From assembly GCF_014297575.1 (NCBI RefSeq), contig NZ_CP060412.1, forward strand, positions 3,720,001 through 3,784,000: DNA of 64,000 nucleotides, given 5' to 3'. The notes under the pieces are model-generated. The model saw nothing but the letters and a program-made list of their open reading frames with translations. It was not told the DNA's origin and did no database searches. Shown piece by piece: positions 35,905 through 44,651 of this stretch. Source of the DNA: Dyella telluris (GTDB taxonomy: Bacteria > Pseudomonadota > Gammaproteobacteria > Xanthomonadales > Rhodanobacteraceae). The translations under genes were made by a program, and so were the position numbers. Numbering within the stretch: position 1 is the stretch's first letter; each line of letters opens with the position of its first letter.

Positions 35905-37230
35905 ATGCGACGCAAGTTGGCCATAGCCATGGCCATGGCCATGGCGCTCTGTGGGATGAGTGCTCATGCCGACAGCGGAAGCTTCAATGACCTGTTCACC
36001 AACGGCCATGTCGATGGTGAGCTGCGCCTGTACGACTTCGACCGTCTTTACGACACCCCGGCCACGCCGGATGCGCGGGCGCTGTCGCTGGCGGCGCTGA
36101 TCAACGGCCACACCGGCACGGTGCTGGGTGGTCTGAGTTTTGGCGGATCGTTTGCCACGGCCAACATGCTCGGCACCAAGCCAGACACCATCGCCAAGAC
36201 CGATACCTCGCTGATGGGCCCCAACAGCTCGCTGGGTGCGTGGAGCCAGGCCTATGTGCAGTACCAGCGCGAGTGGGTGCTCTTCCGCGGCGGCTACCAG
36301 TACCTCAACACGCCATGGATGGGCGGCAACGATTCGCGTGTGATTCCTTCCTCGTACAACGCGGCGCTGCTCGACTTCACGCCGTTGAAGGACTGGAACA
36401 TCTACGCCATCCGCACTTTCAGCTGGAAGAGCCGCACCTCGCTGGGCATGTACGACGACAACCTGTATTACCCGTCGACGTACCAGGGCGACTCCATGTA
36501 CGGCAACAACGGTTCGTTGCCCAAGACCGCCCCTGAAGCCAATGGCACCTGGGCAGCCGGCACCACCTATGCCACCGGCGGATTGAAGGCCGAAGCGTGG
36601 TACTACAACTTCCTGCGCTTCGCGCGCATGGGTTACGTCAACGGCAGCTACCAGTTCACGACCGGCACGCCGTTCGACCCGTATGTGGCCGTGCAGTGGC
36701 TCAACGAAAACAGTGGCAGCGACAACATCCTGGCGGATACGCATACCAAGCTGGTAGGCGTGGCAGGGGATCACGTGAAGGCGGACGCCTGGGGTGCGCG
36801 TATCGGCACCAACATCTTCGACGGCAGCATCGACTTCGCCTACAACAAGCTCGAAGGCGAATCCGGTGCGGTGGGCAACGGCGCGTTGATTTCGCCGTAC
36901 ACCGTGAACTACGGCACCGACCCGCTGTTCACCACCTCGATGATCCGCGGCCTGGTGGAAGCGGGGCCGGGTCACGCGTGGAAGGCCCGCGCCCAGTACA
37001 ACTTCTTCAACAAGAAGCTGCAGCTGGTGGCGGCTTACGCCAAGTACACCACGCTGGAGCGTGGCGACAGCCACAACGTGTACTTCGACATCATCTACAA
37101 CATGGATAGCGTGCTTAAAGGATTGCAGTTGCGGGATCGCTGGGAACGTTCGGTGGGTGGCAGCGATAACCTCAATCCGGGGAATGAGCCGTTTACGTAC
37201 AACCGGTTGATGATTTCGTACAAGTTCTGA
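35905..37230 (+). CDS. OprD-family outer-membrane porin
   Basis: 441 residues with a signal peptide (MRRKLAIAMAMAMALCGMSAHA). Typical OprD features: DLFTNGHVDGELRLYDFDR at the first strand, INGHTGTVLGGLSFGGSFATANM, GGYQYLNTPWMGGNDSRVIP, and a barrel ending in a phenylalanine-capped strand (NRLMISYKF). The family forms 18-strand substrate-specific channels for carboxylates, amino acids or small peptides. A GGGGAGAGAG Shine-Dalgarno stretch precedes the ATG. It is monocistronic; the ligand is unknown. Confidence 0.9.
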   Translation: MRRKLAIAMAMAMALCGMSAHADSGSFNDLFTNGHVDGELRLYDFDRLYDTPATPDARALSLAALINGHTGTVLGGLSFGGSFATANMLGTKPDTIAKTDTSLMGPNSSLGAWSQAYVQYQREWVLFRGGYQYLNTPWMGGNDSRVIPSSYNAALLDFTPLKDWNIYAIRTFSWKSRTSLGMYDDNLYYPSTYQGDSMYGNNGSLPKTAPEANGTWAAGTTYATGGLKAEAWYYNFLRFARMGYVNGSYQFTTGTPFDPYVAVQWLNENSGSDNILADTHTKLVGVAGDHVKADAWGARIGTNIFDGSIDFAYNKLEGESGAVGNGALISPYTVNYGTDPLFTTSMIRGLVEAGPGHAWKARAQYNFFNKKLQLVAAYAKYTTLERGDSHNVYFDIIYNMDSVLKGLQLRDRWERSVGGSDNLNPGNEPFTYNRLMISYKF

Positions 37231-37680
37231 CGTTTTCCCGGGGACGGGGTGAGGGCAGGGCGCGTGGTTGCTGTTGTTGTTTTGCTCGTCCCCCCTGCGA
37301 AGGCAGGGGTCCAGTGACTTTGCTCTCGGCTTTTGGGGCTGCGCCTTCTGGGCTCGTCGTCCTGGCGCAGGTCGGGATCCAGAGCCTCTGTGTGTGGTCG
37401 TCGACTCATGCGTTCCGGCGATCTGGCTCGCCTGCCGCGGGCTTCCGACCTCCTGCCGGAGGCCGGGTCACTTTCTCTTGCTTGCCCAAGAGAAAGTAAC
37501 CAAAGAGAAGGGCCCCCCGGATGACGCGCCCTTCGGACTTCGTCCTGCGGGTACGCGGGCGGGCTGCGGGGTTTTTCGACAGGACGTCCCTGTCCTGTCG
37601 AAAAACTGGCCGGCATCCGTGCCGGCCACCCTGCGGGCTTTCCTTCGCCCGCCCGCCGCCTCATACGGGGATGTAAGAGC
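37231..37680. repeat. Composite intergenic repeat, copy C (module 2 only)
   Basis: Begins with the CAGGGGTCCAGTGACTTTGC element (37303-37322), then module 2 in the same orientation as copy B: ACTTTCTCTTG hairpin (37468-37500), TTTTTCGACAGGAC hairpin (37571-37606) and TGGCCGGCA/TGCCGGCCA hairpin (37607-37630). Several stem bases differ from copies A and B but remain paired. Module 1 and the REP are missing; a 12-bp array follows. Confidence 0.8.
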
Positions 37681-37716
37681 GTGAGCAAAAGCCCAAGCAA
37701 AAGCCCCATCAAAAGC

Positions 37717-37848
37717 ACGAGCAAAGGCACGAGCAAAGGCACGAGCAAAGGCACGAGCAAAGGCACGAGCAAAGGCACGAGCAAAGGCACGAGCAAAGGC
37801 ACGAGCAAAGGCACGAGCAAAGGCACGAGCAAAGGCACGAGCAAAGGC
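37717..37848. repeat. 12-bp tandem repeat, 11 copies
   Basis: Eleven identical head-to-tail copies of ACGAGCAAAGGC, preceded by three degenerate units from 37681. All six frames across it are open because the unit is a multiple of three, giving short spurious proteins such as (TSKG)n or (AFAR)n. It ends 75 bp before the ArsR gene start, just upstream of its promoter. Confidence 0.95.
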
Positions 37849-37887
37849 CTTCGTTGCGGTCTTCACAAAGACACGACAAAAATCCGC

Positions 37888-37917
37888 TTGACTGTCAATT
37901 AACCAAGTGGTTAATTG
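37888..37917 (+). promoter_or_regulatory. ArsR promoter with overlapping perfect operator
   Basis: TTGACT (37888-37893), 17-bp spacer, TTAATT (37911-37916). The palindrome CAATTAACCA / TGGTTAATTG (37896-37917, two-base centre AG) covers the spacer and the -10 hexamer, so ArsR binding would block polymerase. The -10 lies six bases before the ATG, so the transcript probably starts at or next to the start codon. Confidence 0.75.
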
Positions 37918-37922
37918 ATGGC

Positions 37923-38306
37923 ATGGCCAACACCGACGACCCGCTGTCCATCACCTTTGCCGCGCTCGCCGATCCCACGCGACGCGCCATCCTGACCCGG
38001 TTGGCCAGGGGCGAGGCGACGGTGGGGGAGTTGGGCGAACCTTTCGACATGTCCGCGCCGGCCATCTCCAAGCACCTGCGGGTGCTGGAAAGCGCGGGGC
38101 TGATCGCCCGGGAAGTGGACGCACGGTGGCGCATCTGCCGCCTGCGTGCCGAGCCCATGCACGATGCGCACGATTGGCTTGAAGCGTATCGCCGCCATTG
38201 GGAAGGCAACCTGGATCGACTGGTCGAGTTTGTCGAACGAACCCATCGCGCCGATGAGGAAAAACGCGACGCCGGCGCACCACGCGCACCGAGGAAAAAG
38301 CCATGA
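37923..38306 (+). CDS. ArsR-family regulator of the AHSA1-GST gene
   Basis: 127 residues. Winged-helix domain: SITFAALADPTRRAILTRLA (about 7-26), VGELGEPFDMSAPAISKHLR (recognition helix) and LIAREVDARWRICRL (wing). It lacks cysteine metal-site motifs, as in the ArsR proteins paired with START/SRPBCC genes. The start ATG 37923 has no Shine-Dalgarno sequence and seems leaderless from the -10 position. It overlaps the AHSA1-GST gene by 4 bp (ATGA). The basic tail (APRAPRKKP) is unusual. Confidence 0.92.
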   Translation: MANTDDPLSITFAALADPTRRAILTRLARGEATVGELGEPFDMSAPAISKHLRVLESAGLIAREVDARWRICRLRAEPMHDAHDWLEAYRRHWEGNLDRLVEFVERTHRADEEKRDAGAPRAPRKKP

Positions 38307-39439
38307 ACACCCAAGCTGCCACCTTCGAACTGGAAATGACCCGTTTCATCCGCGCGCCGCGCGAGAAAGTGTTTGAAGCCTTTACCGATGAGGCCGCCAT
38401 GGCGGTATGGCATTGTCCGCGCGGCCTTTACGTGCAGGAAGTCAGCGCTGATGCGCGCGTGGGTGGCCGCTATCGCATTGCGCTGGCGGGCAAGGGCGGC
38501 CCGGCGCACGGCGTAAGCGGTACGTATCAGGCCATCGAACGGCCTTCGTTCCTGGCTTACACATGGAGTTGGGACACCACCGACGGCACGCCGCCGCGCA
38601 CCACGCTCATCGAGGTCACCCTGACCGATAAGGATGGCGGCACCCAGCTGCACATGCGTCACACCGGGTTCCCCGATGCCGCCAAGCGCGACGATCACTA
38701 TCAGGGCTGGACCTCCGTGTTCAATCATCTGGTGGATTACCTCGACCCCGATGGCACCGCCGCCAACATCGTGGTGGTGGGCAGCGAAATCAGCCCGTAC
38801 GTACGCGCCGTGCGCATCGCGCTGGCGGAGAAGGGCGTGGCCTATACGCTCAACCCTGAGCGCCCGCATTCGCCCGAGGTGGATGCCGTGCATCCCTTCG
38901 GCCGCATTCCGGCGATGTACGACGGCCCGCTGGAGTTCTACGAGGCGCGCGCCATCCTGCGGTACATCGACGAAGCGTTTGATGGCCCTGCGTTGTTTCC
39001 TGTGGCCGGCGTGACCTCGCGTGCGCGTGCGGAGCAGTGGTACAGCGTGATGGACGACTACGGCTACGACGCCATCATCAAGCGCTGCGCACTGCCGTAC
39101 CTGTTCCCCGCAACGGCGGACAAGCAACCGGATCGCACCATCATCGACAAGGCGTTGCCGGATATCGTGCGCGTGCTGGATACGCTGGAAGCCGCGTATG
39201 GCGGACGCGACTACCTGGTGGGCAACGCACCGTGCATGGCGGATTTCCTGACGGCGCCGCTGCTGTACACGCTGTCGAAATTGCCGGAAGGCCCCGCGAT
39301 GTTGGCCAACTACCCCAACGTGCAGCACGCACAGGCGGTGATGCAGGCGCGGCCCAGCTTCATCGCGGCCGAGCCGGATCTCGCGGGCAAGGCCGAGGCA
39401 TCCAACGTCACGCCGCTGCGCAAGGCTAGCGCGGCATAA
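38303..39439 (+). CDS. AHSA1/SRPBCC domain fused to a glutathione S-transferase
   Basis: 378 residues with two domains in one frame. Residues about 8-150 are an AHSA1-like SRPBCC domain (FELEMTRFIRAPREKVFEAF, EVSADARVGGRYRI, HYQGWTSVFNHLVDYL), a hydrophobic-ligand cavity fold. From about 155 a GST follows: VVGSEISPYVRAVRIALAEK (thioredoxin-like start with Ser-Pro), HPFGRIPAMYDGPLEFYEAR (cis-Pro, glutathione site), and NAPCMADFLTAPLLYTL in the helical domain. No stop or frame break separates them. ArsR-AHSA1 operons are common; the GST addition is unusual and suggests glutathione conjugation of the captured ligand. Confidence 0.9.
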   Translation: MNTQAATFELEMTRFIRAPREKVFEAFTDEAAMAVWHCPRGLYVQEVSADARVGGRYRIALAGKGGPAHGVSGTYQAIERPSFLAYTWSWDTTDGTPPRTTLIEVTLTDKDGGTQLHMRHTGFPDAAKRDDHYQGWTSVFNHLVDYLDPDGTAANIVVVGSEISPYVRAVRIALAEKGVAYTLNPERPHSPEVDAVHPFGRIPAMYDGPLEFYEARAILRYIDEAFDGPALFPVAGVTSRARAEQWYSVMDDYGYDAIIKRCALPYLFPATADKQPDRTIIDKALPDIVRVLDTLEAAYGGRDYLVGNAPCMADFLTAPLLYTLSKLPEGPAMLANYPNVQHAQAVMQARPSFIAAEPDLAGKAEASNVTPLRKASAA

Positions 39440-39451
39440 CCGGCAACGAAG

Positions 39452-39481
39452 CGGAGCAGCGCCCACCATGGCGTTGCTCCG
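39452..39481. terminator. Hairpin between convergent genes
   Basis: CGGAGCAGCGCC-caccat-GGCGTTGCTCCG (one G-T pair), between the stops of the AHSA1-GST gene and the minus-strand membrane protein gene. No strong T tract. Confidence 0.55.
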
Positions 39482-39494
39482 CGTGATTCGATCC

Positions 39495-40178
39495 TCAGGT
39501 CGCTTCGCGACTCGGTCGCCGCACGACCACGATGCCCAGCCACAGCAGCCACACCGACTGCGCCGCGAACAGCATCTGCATGCCGTGCAGGTGCAGCGTG
39601 AGCAGGCCGGAGAACAATGCCACCAGCGTGCCAGCCCCAAGCACCACGCCGGCAATGCCCGCGGCACGGGCCAGGGGTTCCAGCGAGAGCAGATCCAGCG
39701 CCAACATCACGATGCCGATCGACGTTGCTGCCTCACCCGCCAGGATCAGTGTCTGGTTCAGCGTGGCCGCAAAGCGCACCAGCTGCTCCATGGTCACCAG
39801 GTGCATGGCGTCATCGTGCGGATACATGGCCGGTGCCGTCACCACGAAGCCATCCACCAGCGCCGCGCCGATCACGCCGATGGCGCCCAGCACTAGCATC
39901 AGCGCCGCTGCCCGGGGCAGGCCGCGCCGCAGGTCGCGAGCCTGCAGCCAGCTGAGCTGCGCATAGAGCAGCGCGCACTGCATCAGGATCAGCGCGCCAT
40001 GCACCAGCCGGGAGTGCAGGGTCACGGCCACCAGCTGTTGCTGCAGCGCCTGCACATCGTGCGCCTGCGTGGTGGGATGGTGCGCCAGCACCAGCATGCC
40101 CAGCAGGGGCAGGCCGATCAGCAGCATGCCGGCGGGGCGAAGCCCCTGGATGCGGACAGCGTCATGAATGGCAGTCAT
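39495..40178 (-). CDS. Polytopic membrane protein, unknown function
   Basis: 227 residues from ATG 40176-40178 (MTAIHDAVRIQG). About seven hydrophobic helices, for example GMLLIGLPLLGMLVLAHHPT, AAALMLVLGAIGVIGAALVD and MLFAAQSVWLLWLGIVVVRR. No motif of a transporter or enzyme recognised. It is divergent from a TetR-family gene with a 144-bp intergenic region, so that regulator probably controls it. Confidence 0.75.
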   Translation of the reverse strand: MTAIHDAVRIQGLRPAGMLLIGLPLLGMLVLAHHPTTQAHDVQALQQQLVAVTLHSRLVHGALILMQCALLYAQLSWLQARDLRRGLPRAAALMLVLGAIGVIGAALVDGFVVTAPAMYPHDDAMHLVTMEQLVRFAATLNQTLILAGEAATSIGIVMLALDLLSLEPLARAAGIAGVVLGAGTLVALFSGLLTLHLHGMQMLFAAQSVWLLWLGIVVVRRPSREAT

Positions 40179-40322
40179 GGAAGACTCGTATGATGGGTGT
40201 CGCAACACGGTACGCAGGGCCGTTTCCCGGTTGCCGGACAAAGCGGGCGGGTCTGTCCGGTTAGCCGGCCAGCGAACGCCGCACCGGGCATCAGCAAACA
40301 CGCGACACGCCGGGAGGGGCGG

Positions 40323-40865
40323 GTGGATCAACGCATCGAGCGCAGCAAGTCGGCCTTGCGGATGGCGGTATTCCAGCTGCTGCAGCAACAGCCGTACGAG
40401 GCGATCACCGTCGACGACATCGCGCGTCGCGCCGGTGTGGCGCGCTCCACCTTCTACGTGCATTTCGAAGACAAGGAAGAACTGCTGCGCGCCAGCCTGG
40501 CCGCGCCTTTCGACCTGCTCTCGCAAGTGGTGGCCGATCCGGTGCCGCAAAAAGTCATCGTGGCGGCGCTGGCGCACATGCTGCACGTTCGTGAGGCCGG
40601 CGTGGCGATGCTTCAGGGTGGTGCGCGGCCGGTCATTGCACGTACCCTTGCCACGCATCTCGAAACCCGGCTTGGCGCGCGTGGCCTGCATCGCCCCGGC
40701 CGGCTGCTGCTGCCGTTTGCCATGTTCAGCCACATGTTGGCGGACGCCATCCTCGCCGGCATCAGCGAATGGCTGCAGGCGGAGCGGCCCATGTCGCCAG
40801 AGGAACTGGCGCGCGTGTTGGCGCGCCAGGCGACTGCGCTTATCGACGCATCGCGCGCGGGCTAA
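40323..40865 (+). CDS. TetR family transcriptional regulator
   Basis: 180 residues from GTG 40323, with GGGAGGGG just upstream; a longer frame to 40197 crosses the divergent promoter region and has no support. The helix-turn-helix reads AITVDDIARRAGVARSTFYV followed by HFEDKEELLRASLAA (about 25-65). The C-terminal helices form a ligand pocket of unknown specificity. Divergent to the membrane protein gene. Confidence 0.85.
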   Translation: MDQRIERSKSALRMAVFQLLQQQPYEAITVDDIARRAGVARSTFYVHFEDKEELLRASLAAPFDLLSQVVADPVPQKVIVAALAHMLHVREAGVAMLQGGARPVIARTLATHLETRLGARGLHRPGRLLLPFAMFSHMLADAILAGISEWLQAERPMSPEELARVLARQATALIDASRAG

Positions 40866-40916
40866 GAGTCGCTAACAATGCCTGGTAGCGTGACCGTGCT
40901 GCAGCATTTCAAGGCC

Positions 40917-41017
40917 CCTCAGCGTCATCCCCGCGAAAGCGGGGATCCAGTGTCTTTAATGCGCTGACAGAAACCCAAAGTCACTGGATCCCCGCTTTCG
41001 CGGGGATGACGCTGAGG
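40917..41017. repeat. 36-bp perfect inverted repeat / terminator
   Basis: Arms 40917-40952 and 40982-41017 are exact reverse complements (beginning CCTCAGCGTCATCCCCGCGA), each with an internal ATCCCCGC/GCGGGGAT palindrome; the loop is 29 bp. It lies between the convergent TetR and Hsp70 genes. Related CGTCATCCCCGCG halves occur at 51620 and, more distantly, at 30915 and 37285. Confidence 0.9.
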
Positions 41018-41059
41018 CAGGACTGTTGCTTTGAGGTTTTGTTAGCCGCTCTAAGTCGG

Positions 41060-42439
41060 TTAGGCGGCCACTTCGCTCGCCGCCACTGCCAGCCCCGACA
41101 CCACACCCAGCGACGGGTCGCCGTGCACCAGTGGAATCTCGGGGAAGCACGCCTGCACGCGCGCCTTCACCTGCGGCGAGCGGGACGTGCCGCCGGTCAG
41201 GAACAGGCTGGCGGGCAAGGTGGTCAGGTCGCCACGCACGGTGGTGAGCGTGCGTTCCAGCAGGCTGAGGAACGGCTCGAGGGCGGCATCCAGATCGTCG
41301 CGCGTGGCCTCCACGGCCAGGCCGGGCTCGATGAAATCCAGCGGGGCGCGGTGTTCCGTGGTGCCGCTCAGGGTGATCTTGGTCCGCTCGGCGGTCTGAT
41401 TCAGGCGCGTGGTGGCGCCCAGTTCCTGCAGGGCGCGCAGTCGCGGGCCGTAGGGTGCTGCAACCAGGCGGTAATTCTGTTTGCGGAACTCGCGCTGCTT
41501 GGGCAGGTTGTACACGCTGGCCGCTTCCACGAACTGGTGCTGCGGCACGCGCACGATGTCCTTGCCCATCAGCGGCATGAAGCTGTGCAGGCTCACGCCC
41601 ACGTCCAGGTCCGTACCGCCCTTGGGCAGGCCCCAGTTGCGCGCAATCAGCGGCATGGCGTGGCCGCCCAGCTCCGCGTGCGTCACGTCGGTGGTGCCGC
41701 CGCCGATATCCACGATCAGTGCGTGCTGACGCTCGGCCAGGCTCTTGTGGTAATGCATGGCCGCCGCGGCGGGCTCTTCCAGAAAGCTCACTTCATCAAA
41801 GCCAGCCACGGACGCCGCTTCGCGCAGAATCTCGATGGCCTGCTCCGAACCGGCCGCACCCATGGAGCTGCGGAACTCCACCGGCCGGCCGATCACCGCG
41901 CCACGCACCGGCTGGCCAAACTGGCGGCTGGCGGTAAGGCGGATGTGTTCAAGGATGTGCGTGGCGATATGCACGATCACCTTGCGCACCTGCGGATCCA
42001 GCCGGAAGCCGAACATCGACTTCGGCGATTCGATCAGGTTGCCGCCACCGCTTTCCAGATAACCCTCCACCGCTTCCTCGCCAAACAGCGCGTGCTGGAA
42101 ACTGGTGACGGTGCTGGTGGCCGCGCGGGCGCGGTCCTCCAGCCACTGGCGACGCACCACGCGCAACGCATCGCGGCGCAGCTCTTCATCCGAACGGGAA
42201 ATCTCCAGGCCCGCCGCAGCCTGTCGGCGCAGTTCAGCGCGGGCGGAACGGATATGCGTTTCCAGCTGCGCTTCCAGCTCCGGCGTCAGCTCGAACTCGT
42301 TCGGGTCGGGCACCAGCTCCGGGAAATACACCGCCGTGCGGAACTGCTCCGCTTCGCCGAAACGAACCAGGATGAGTTCACCATCGATGATGGCGGCCGC
42401 CGCCGAATAGCTGGTGCCGAAGTCGATGCCGATGTGCAT
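41060..42439 (-). CDS. Hsp70 family protein (YegD-like)
   Basis: About 459 residues from ATG 42437-42439, where the protein has the conserved actin/Hsp70 start MHIGIDFGTSYSAAAAI. VDIGGGTTDVTHAELGG is phosphate loop 2 and LTGGTSRSPQVKARVQACFP the adenosine motif. The C-terminal peptide-binding domain of DnaK is absent, which with the length (about 450) points to the YegD group, whose role is not established. No strong ribosome site. It is monocistronic, behind the 36-bp inverted repeat. Confidence 0.9.
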   Translation of the reverse strand: MHIGIDFGTSYSAAAAIIDGELILVRFGEAEQFRTAVYFPELVPDPNEFELTPELEAQLETHIRSARAELRRQAAAGLEISRSDEELRRDALRVVRRQWLEDRARAATSTVTSFQHALFGEEAVEGYLESGGGNLIESPKSMFGFRLDPQVRKVIVHIATHILEHIRLTASRQFGQPVRGAVIGRPVEFRSSMGAAGSEQAIEILREAASVAGFDEVSFLEEPAAAAMHYHKSLAERQHALIVDIGGGTTDVTHAELGGHAMPLIARNWGLPKGGTDLDVGVSLHSFMPLMGKDIVRVPQHQFVEAASVYNLPKQREFRKQNYRLVAAPYGPRLRALQELGATTRLNQTAERTKITLSGTTEHRAPLDFIEPGLAVEATRDDLDAALEPFLSLLERTLTTVRGDLTTLPASLFLTGGTSRSPQVKARVQACFPEIPLVHGDPSLGVVSGLAVAASEVAA

Positions 42440-42869
42440 AAAAGGGCCACGCGCGTATGGGCAATCAACCATTATCTCAGGTCTTGCCCCGGCTTGCCTG
42501 AAGAGGGATCCGGCGGCCTCTGGCCAGCCATTTTCCCCACAGAGCGACGGAATTTCACGTCAGGCAAGCCGGGCGCGTACGTAATCATCCATCGCGGCAA
42601 ACACATTCTGACGGAGAAGCCGGACGCACCGCCAAGGGGTGCCCCGATTTCCGGCCGATGGGTGCACTTCTAGCCTGTATCCCACCATCGCGCCGCAGAA
42701 GCGCACGAGATCCGGTGCGCTACCGGGGCTGCGGCGTGATGGTGCCATCCCTGAGGCATTGCAGCACGCAAGAGCCCTGCAGGGTCGATCCGGAAAGGTT
42801 TGATGGTGCGTGAATCGACTGCGGCATCGCTGCGGTCAGTCGGCGCTGGTGACATAGGGATGATGGGCT
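42440..42869. other. Intergenic region between Hsp70 and two-partner secretion genes
   Basis: 430 bp between divergent genes. Contains a 14-bp perfect inverted repeat CCCGGCTTGCCTGA (42488-42501) / TCAGGCAAGCCGGG (42560-42573) with a 58-bp interval. Open frames here are short and unsupported. Confidence 0.6.
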
Positions 42870-44588
42870 GTGAAGGAATGGCGTCGATATCCGTTTCGGT
42901 GGCATGGCGCGTGCACCGCGCTGGTGCTGTGCCTGCAGCACACATCAGTCATGGCGCAGACCGTCGACACCGCGAATCAGGAGCTGTTGCGCCAGCAAGA
43001 GCGCGAACGCGCCCTGCGGGAACAGCAGGAAGCCACGCCGGACGTTCGTCTTCCCGCGCAGGCGCAGCCCGCCGTGGGCCGGATTCCCCGCGACGAGGCT
43101 CCCTGCTTTCCGATCAGCAGCATCCGCCTGGATGGAGAACTGGCCACGCAGTTCCAGTGGGCCTTGAAGGCCGTCAACGCAGTCGGTGACGTCGCTACCG
43201 GGCGCTGCCTCGGCACCGAGGGCATCAACGTGGTGATGAAGCGTGCCCAGAACGCCATGGTGGCGCGTGGTTACGTCACCACGCGCGTCCTGGCCAAGCC
43301 GCAAGACCTGCGTGCAGGCGTACTGACGTTGACGGTTGTTCCCGGTCGCATCCATGCCGTTCGTTTTGCGCCCGGTGTCGATGCCCGCGCCACCTCCTGG
43401 CGCGATGCGCTGCCGGCGCGTCCCGGCGACCTGCTCAACCTGCGCGACATCGAGCAGGCGCTGGAAAACTTCAAGCGCGTGCCCACCGTCGAGGCGGACA
43501 TCAAGATCGCGCCCGCCGAAGGCGAAGGCACCCGGCCCGGTGACAGCGACCTGCTCATCGTGTGGAAGCAGTCGTCACCTGCGCGCATGGCCGTGACGCT
43601 CGATGACTCGGGCAGCAAGGCGACCGGCAAACTGCAGGGCGGCGTCACGCTGTCGCTGGACAACCTGTTGACCTGGAACGACCTGTTCTACGCCAACCTC
43701 GGGCACGACGTGTTCGACGGTGATCACAAGGGCACGCGCAGCTACACCCTGCATTACGACGTGCCTTACGGGTACTGGCAACTCGGTGGTACGGCCAGCG
43801 CCTACACCTATCACCAGACCGTCGCAGGCTACGCAGAGAACTACGTCTACAGCGGCACCAGCCACAACGCCGACCTGCGCCTGAGTCGCATGCTCTATCG
43901 CAACGCCACCATCAAGGCGGGCGCCTACGCGCGTGCCTGGGAGCGCGACTCCAACAACTTCATCGATGACACCGAAGTCGTGGTGCAGCGCCGTCGGCAG
44001 GGTGGCTGGGAAGCCGGTTTCACCTACAGGCAGTTCATCGGTGCGGCCGTTCTGGATGCCAACGCCGCCTATCGCCGTGGCACGGGCGCATTCAACGCGA
44101 TGCCCGCGCCCGAAGAACAGTTCGGGGAGGGCACCTCGCGCACCAAGCTGGTCACGGCAGATGCGCAGCTCACCGTGCCGTTCCAGCTGGGTGACCAACG
44201 CCTTCGCTACATCGGTAGCTGGCGCGCCCAGTGGAACCAGACACCGCTGGTCCCCCAAGACCGTTTTGCCATCGGCGGTCGCTACACCGTTCGCGGTTTT
44301 GACGGCGAGCTGCAGCTCACCGGTGATCACGGCTGGCTGGTCCGAAACGACCTCGGCTGGACCGTCTTCCGTGGCCAGGAACTCTACCTGGGGCTGGACG
44401 TGGGCCACGTGGGCGGACCGCCCACGCAGTGGGAGCTGGGCCAGACCCTGGCGGGTGCAGTCATCGGCCTGCGCGGCGGTTGGCTGGGCCTGGCGTGGGA
44501 CGTGTTTGCCGGCGCACCCATCAGCAAGCCGCATGGCTTCCAGACGGCCAACCCGGCCGCCGGTTTCAGCCTCAGCTGGTCGTACTGA
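42870..44588 (+). CDS. Two-partner secretion transporter TpsB (ShlB/FhaC/HecB family)
   Basis: 572 residues, GTG start. Signal peptide region CTALVLCLQHTSVMA, then POTRA domains: CFPISSIRLDGE at the start of POTRA-1 (about 85), GRCLGTEGINVVMKRAQNAM and LTLTVVPGRIHAV. The 16-strand barrel contains the conserved loop-6 motif GRYTVRGFDGELQL (VRGF, about 470). The final strand ends in an aromatic residue (FSLSWSY). It secretes a partner TpsA exoprotein across the outer membrane; the partner gene begins 63 bp downstream. Confidence 0.93.
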   Translation: MKEWRRYPFRWHGACTALVLCLQHTSVMAQTVDTANQELLRQQERERALREQQEATPDVRLPAQAQPAVGRIPRDEAPCFPISSIRLDGELATQFQWALKAVNAVGDVATGRCLGTEGINVVMKRAQNAMVARGYVTTRVLAKPQDLRAGVLTLTVVPGRIHAVRFAPGVDARATSWRDALPARPGDLLNLRDIEQALENFKRVPTVEADIKIAPAEGEGTRPGDSDLLIVWKQSSPARMAVTLDDSGSKATGKLQGGVTLSLDNLLTWNDLFYANLGHDVFDGDHKGTRSYTLHYDVPYGYWQLGGTASAYTYHQTVAGYAENYVYSGTSHNADLRLSRMLYRNATIKAGAYARAWERDSNNFIDDTEVVVQRRRQGGWEAGFTYRQFIGAAVLDANAAYRRGTGAFNAMPAPEEQFGEGTSRTKLVTADAQLTVPFQLGDQRLRYIGSWRAQWNQTPLVPQDRFAIGGRYTVRGFDGELQLTGDHGWLVRNDLGWTVFRGQELYLGLDVGHVGGPPTQWELGQTLAGAVIGLRGGWLGLAWDVFAGAPISKPHGFQTANPAAGFSLSWSY

Positions 44589-44651
44589 CGCACGTCAGTG
44601 CCGTGCACCTCTCCTCATATGGCTTGAACGACTTCACCAAGGAACCATCGG

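Noticed and set aside
37681..37902. Open frame encoding a (TSKG)n lysine-rich protein
   Set aside because: Every frame across a 12-bp array is open. No ribosome site, and the frame ends by reading into the ArsR promoter.
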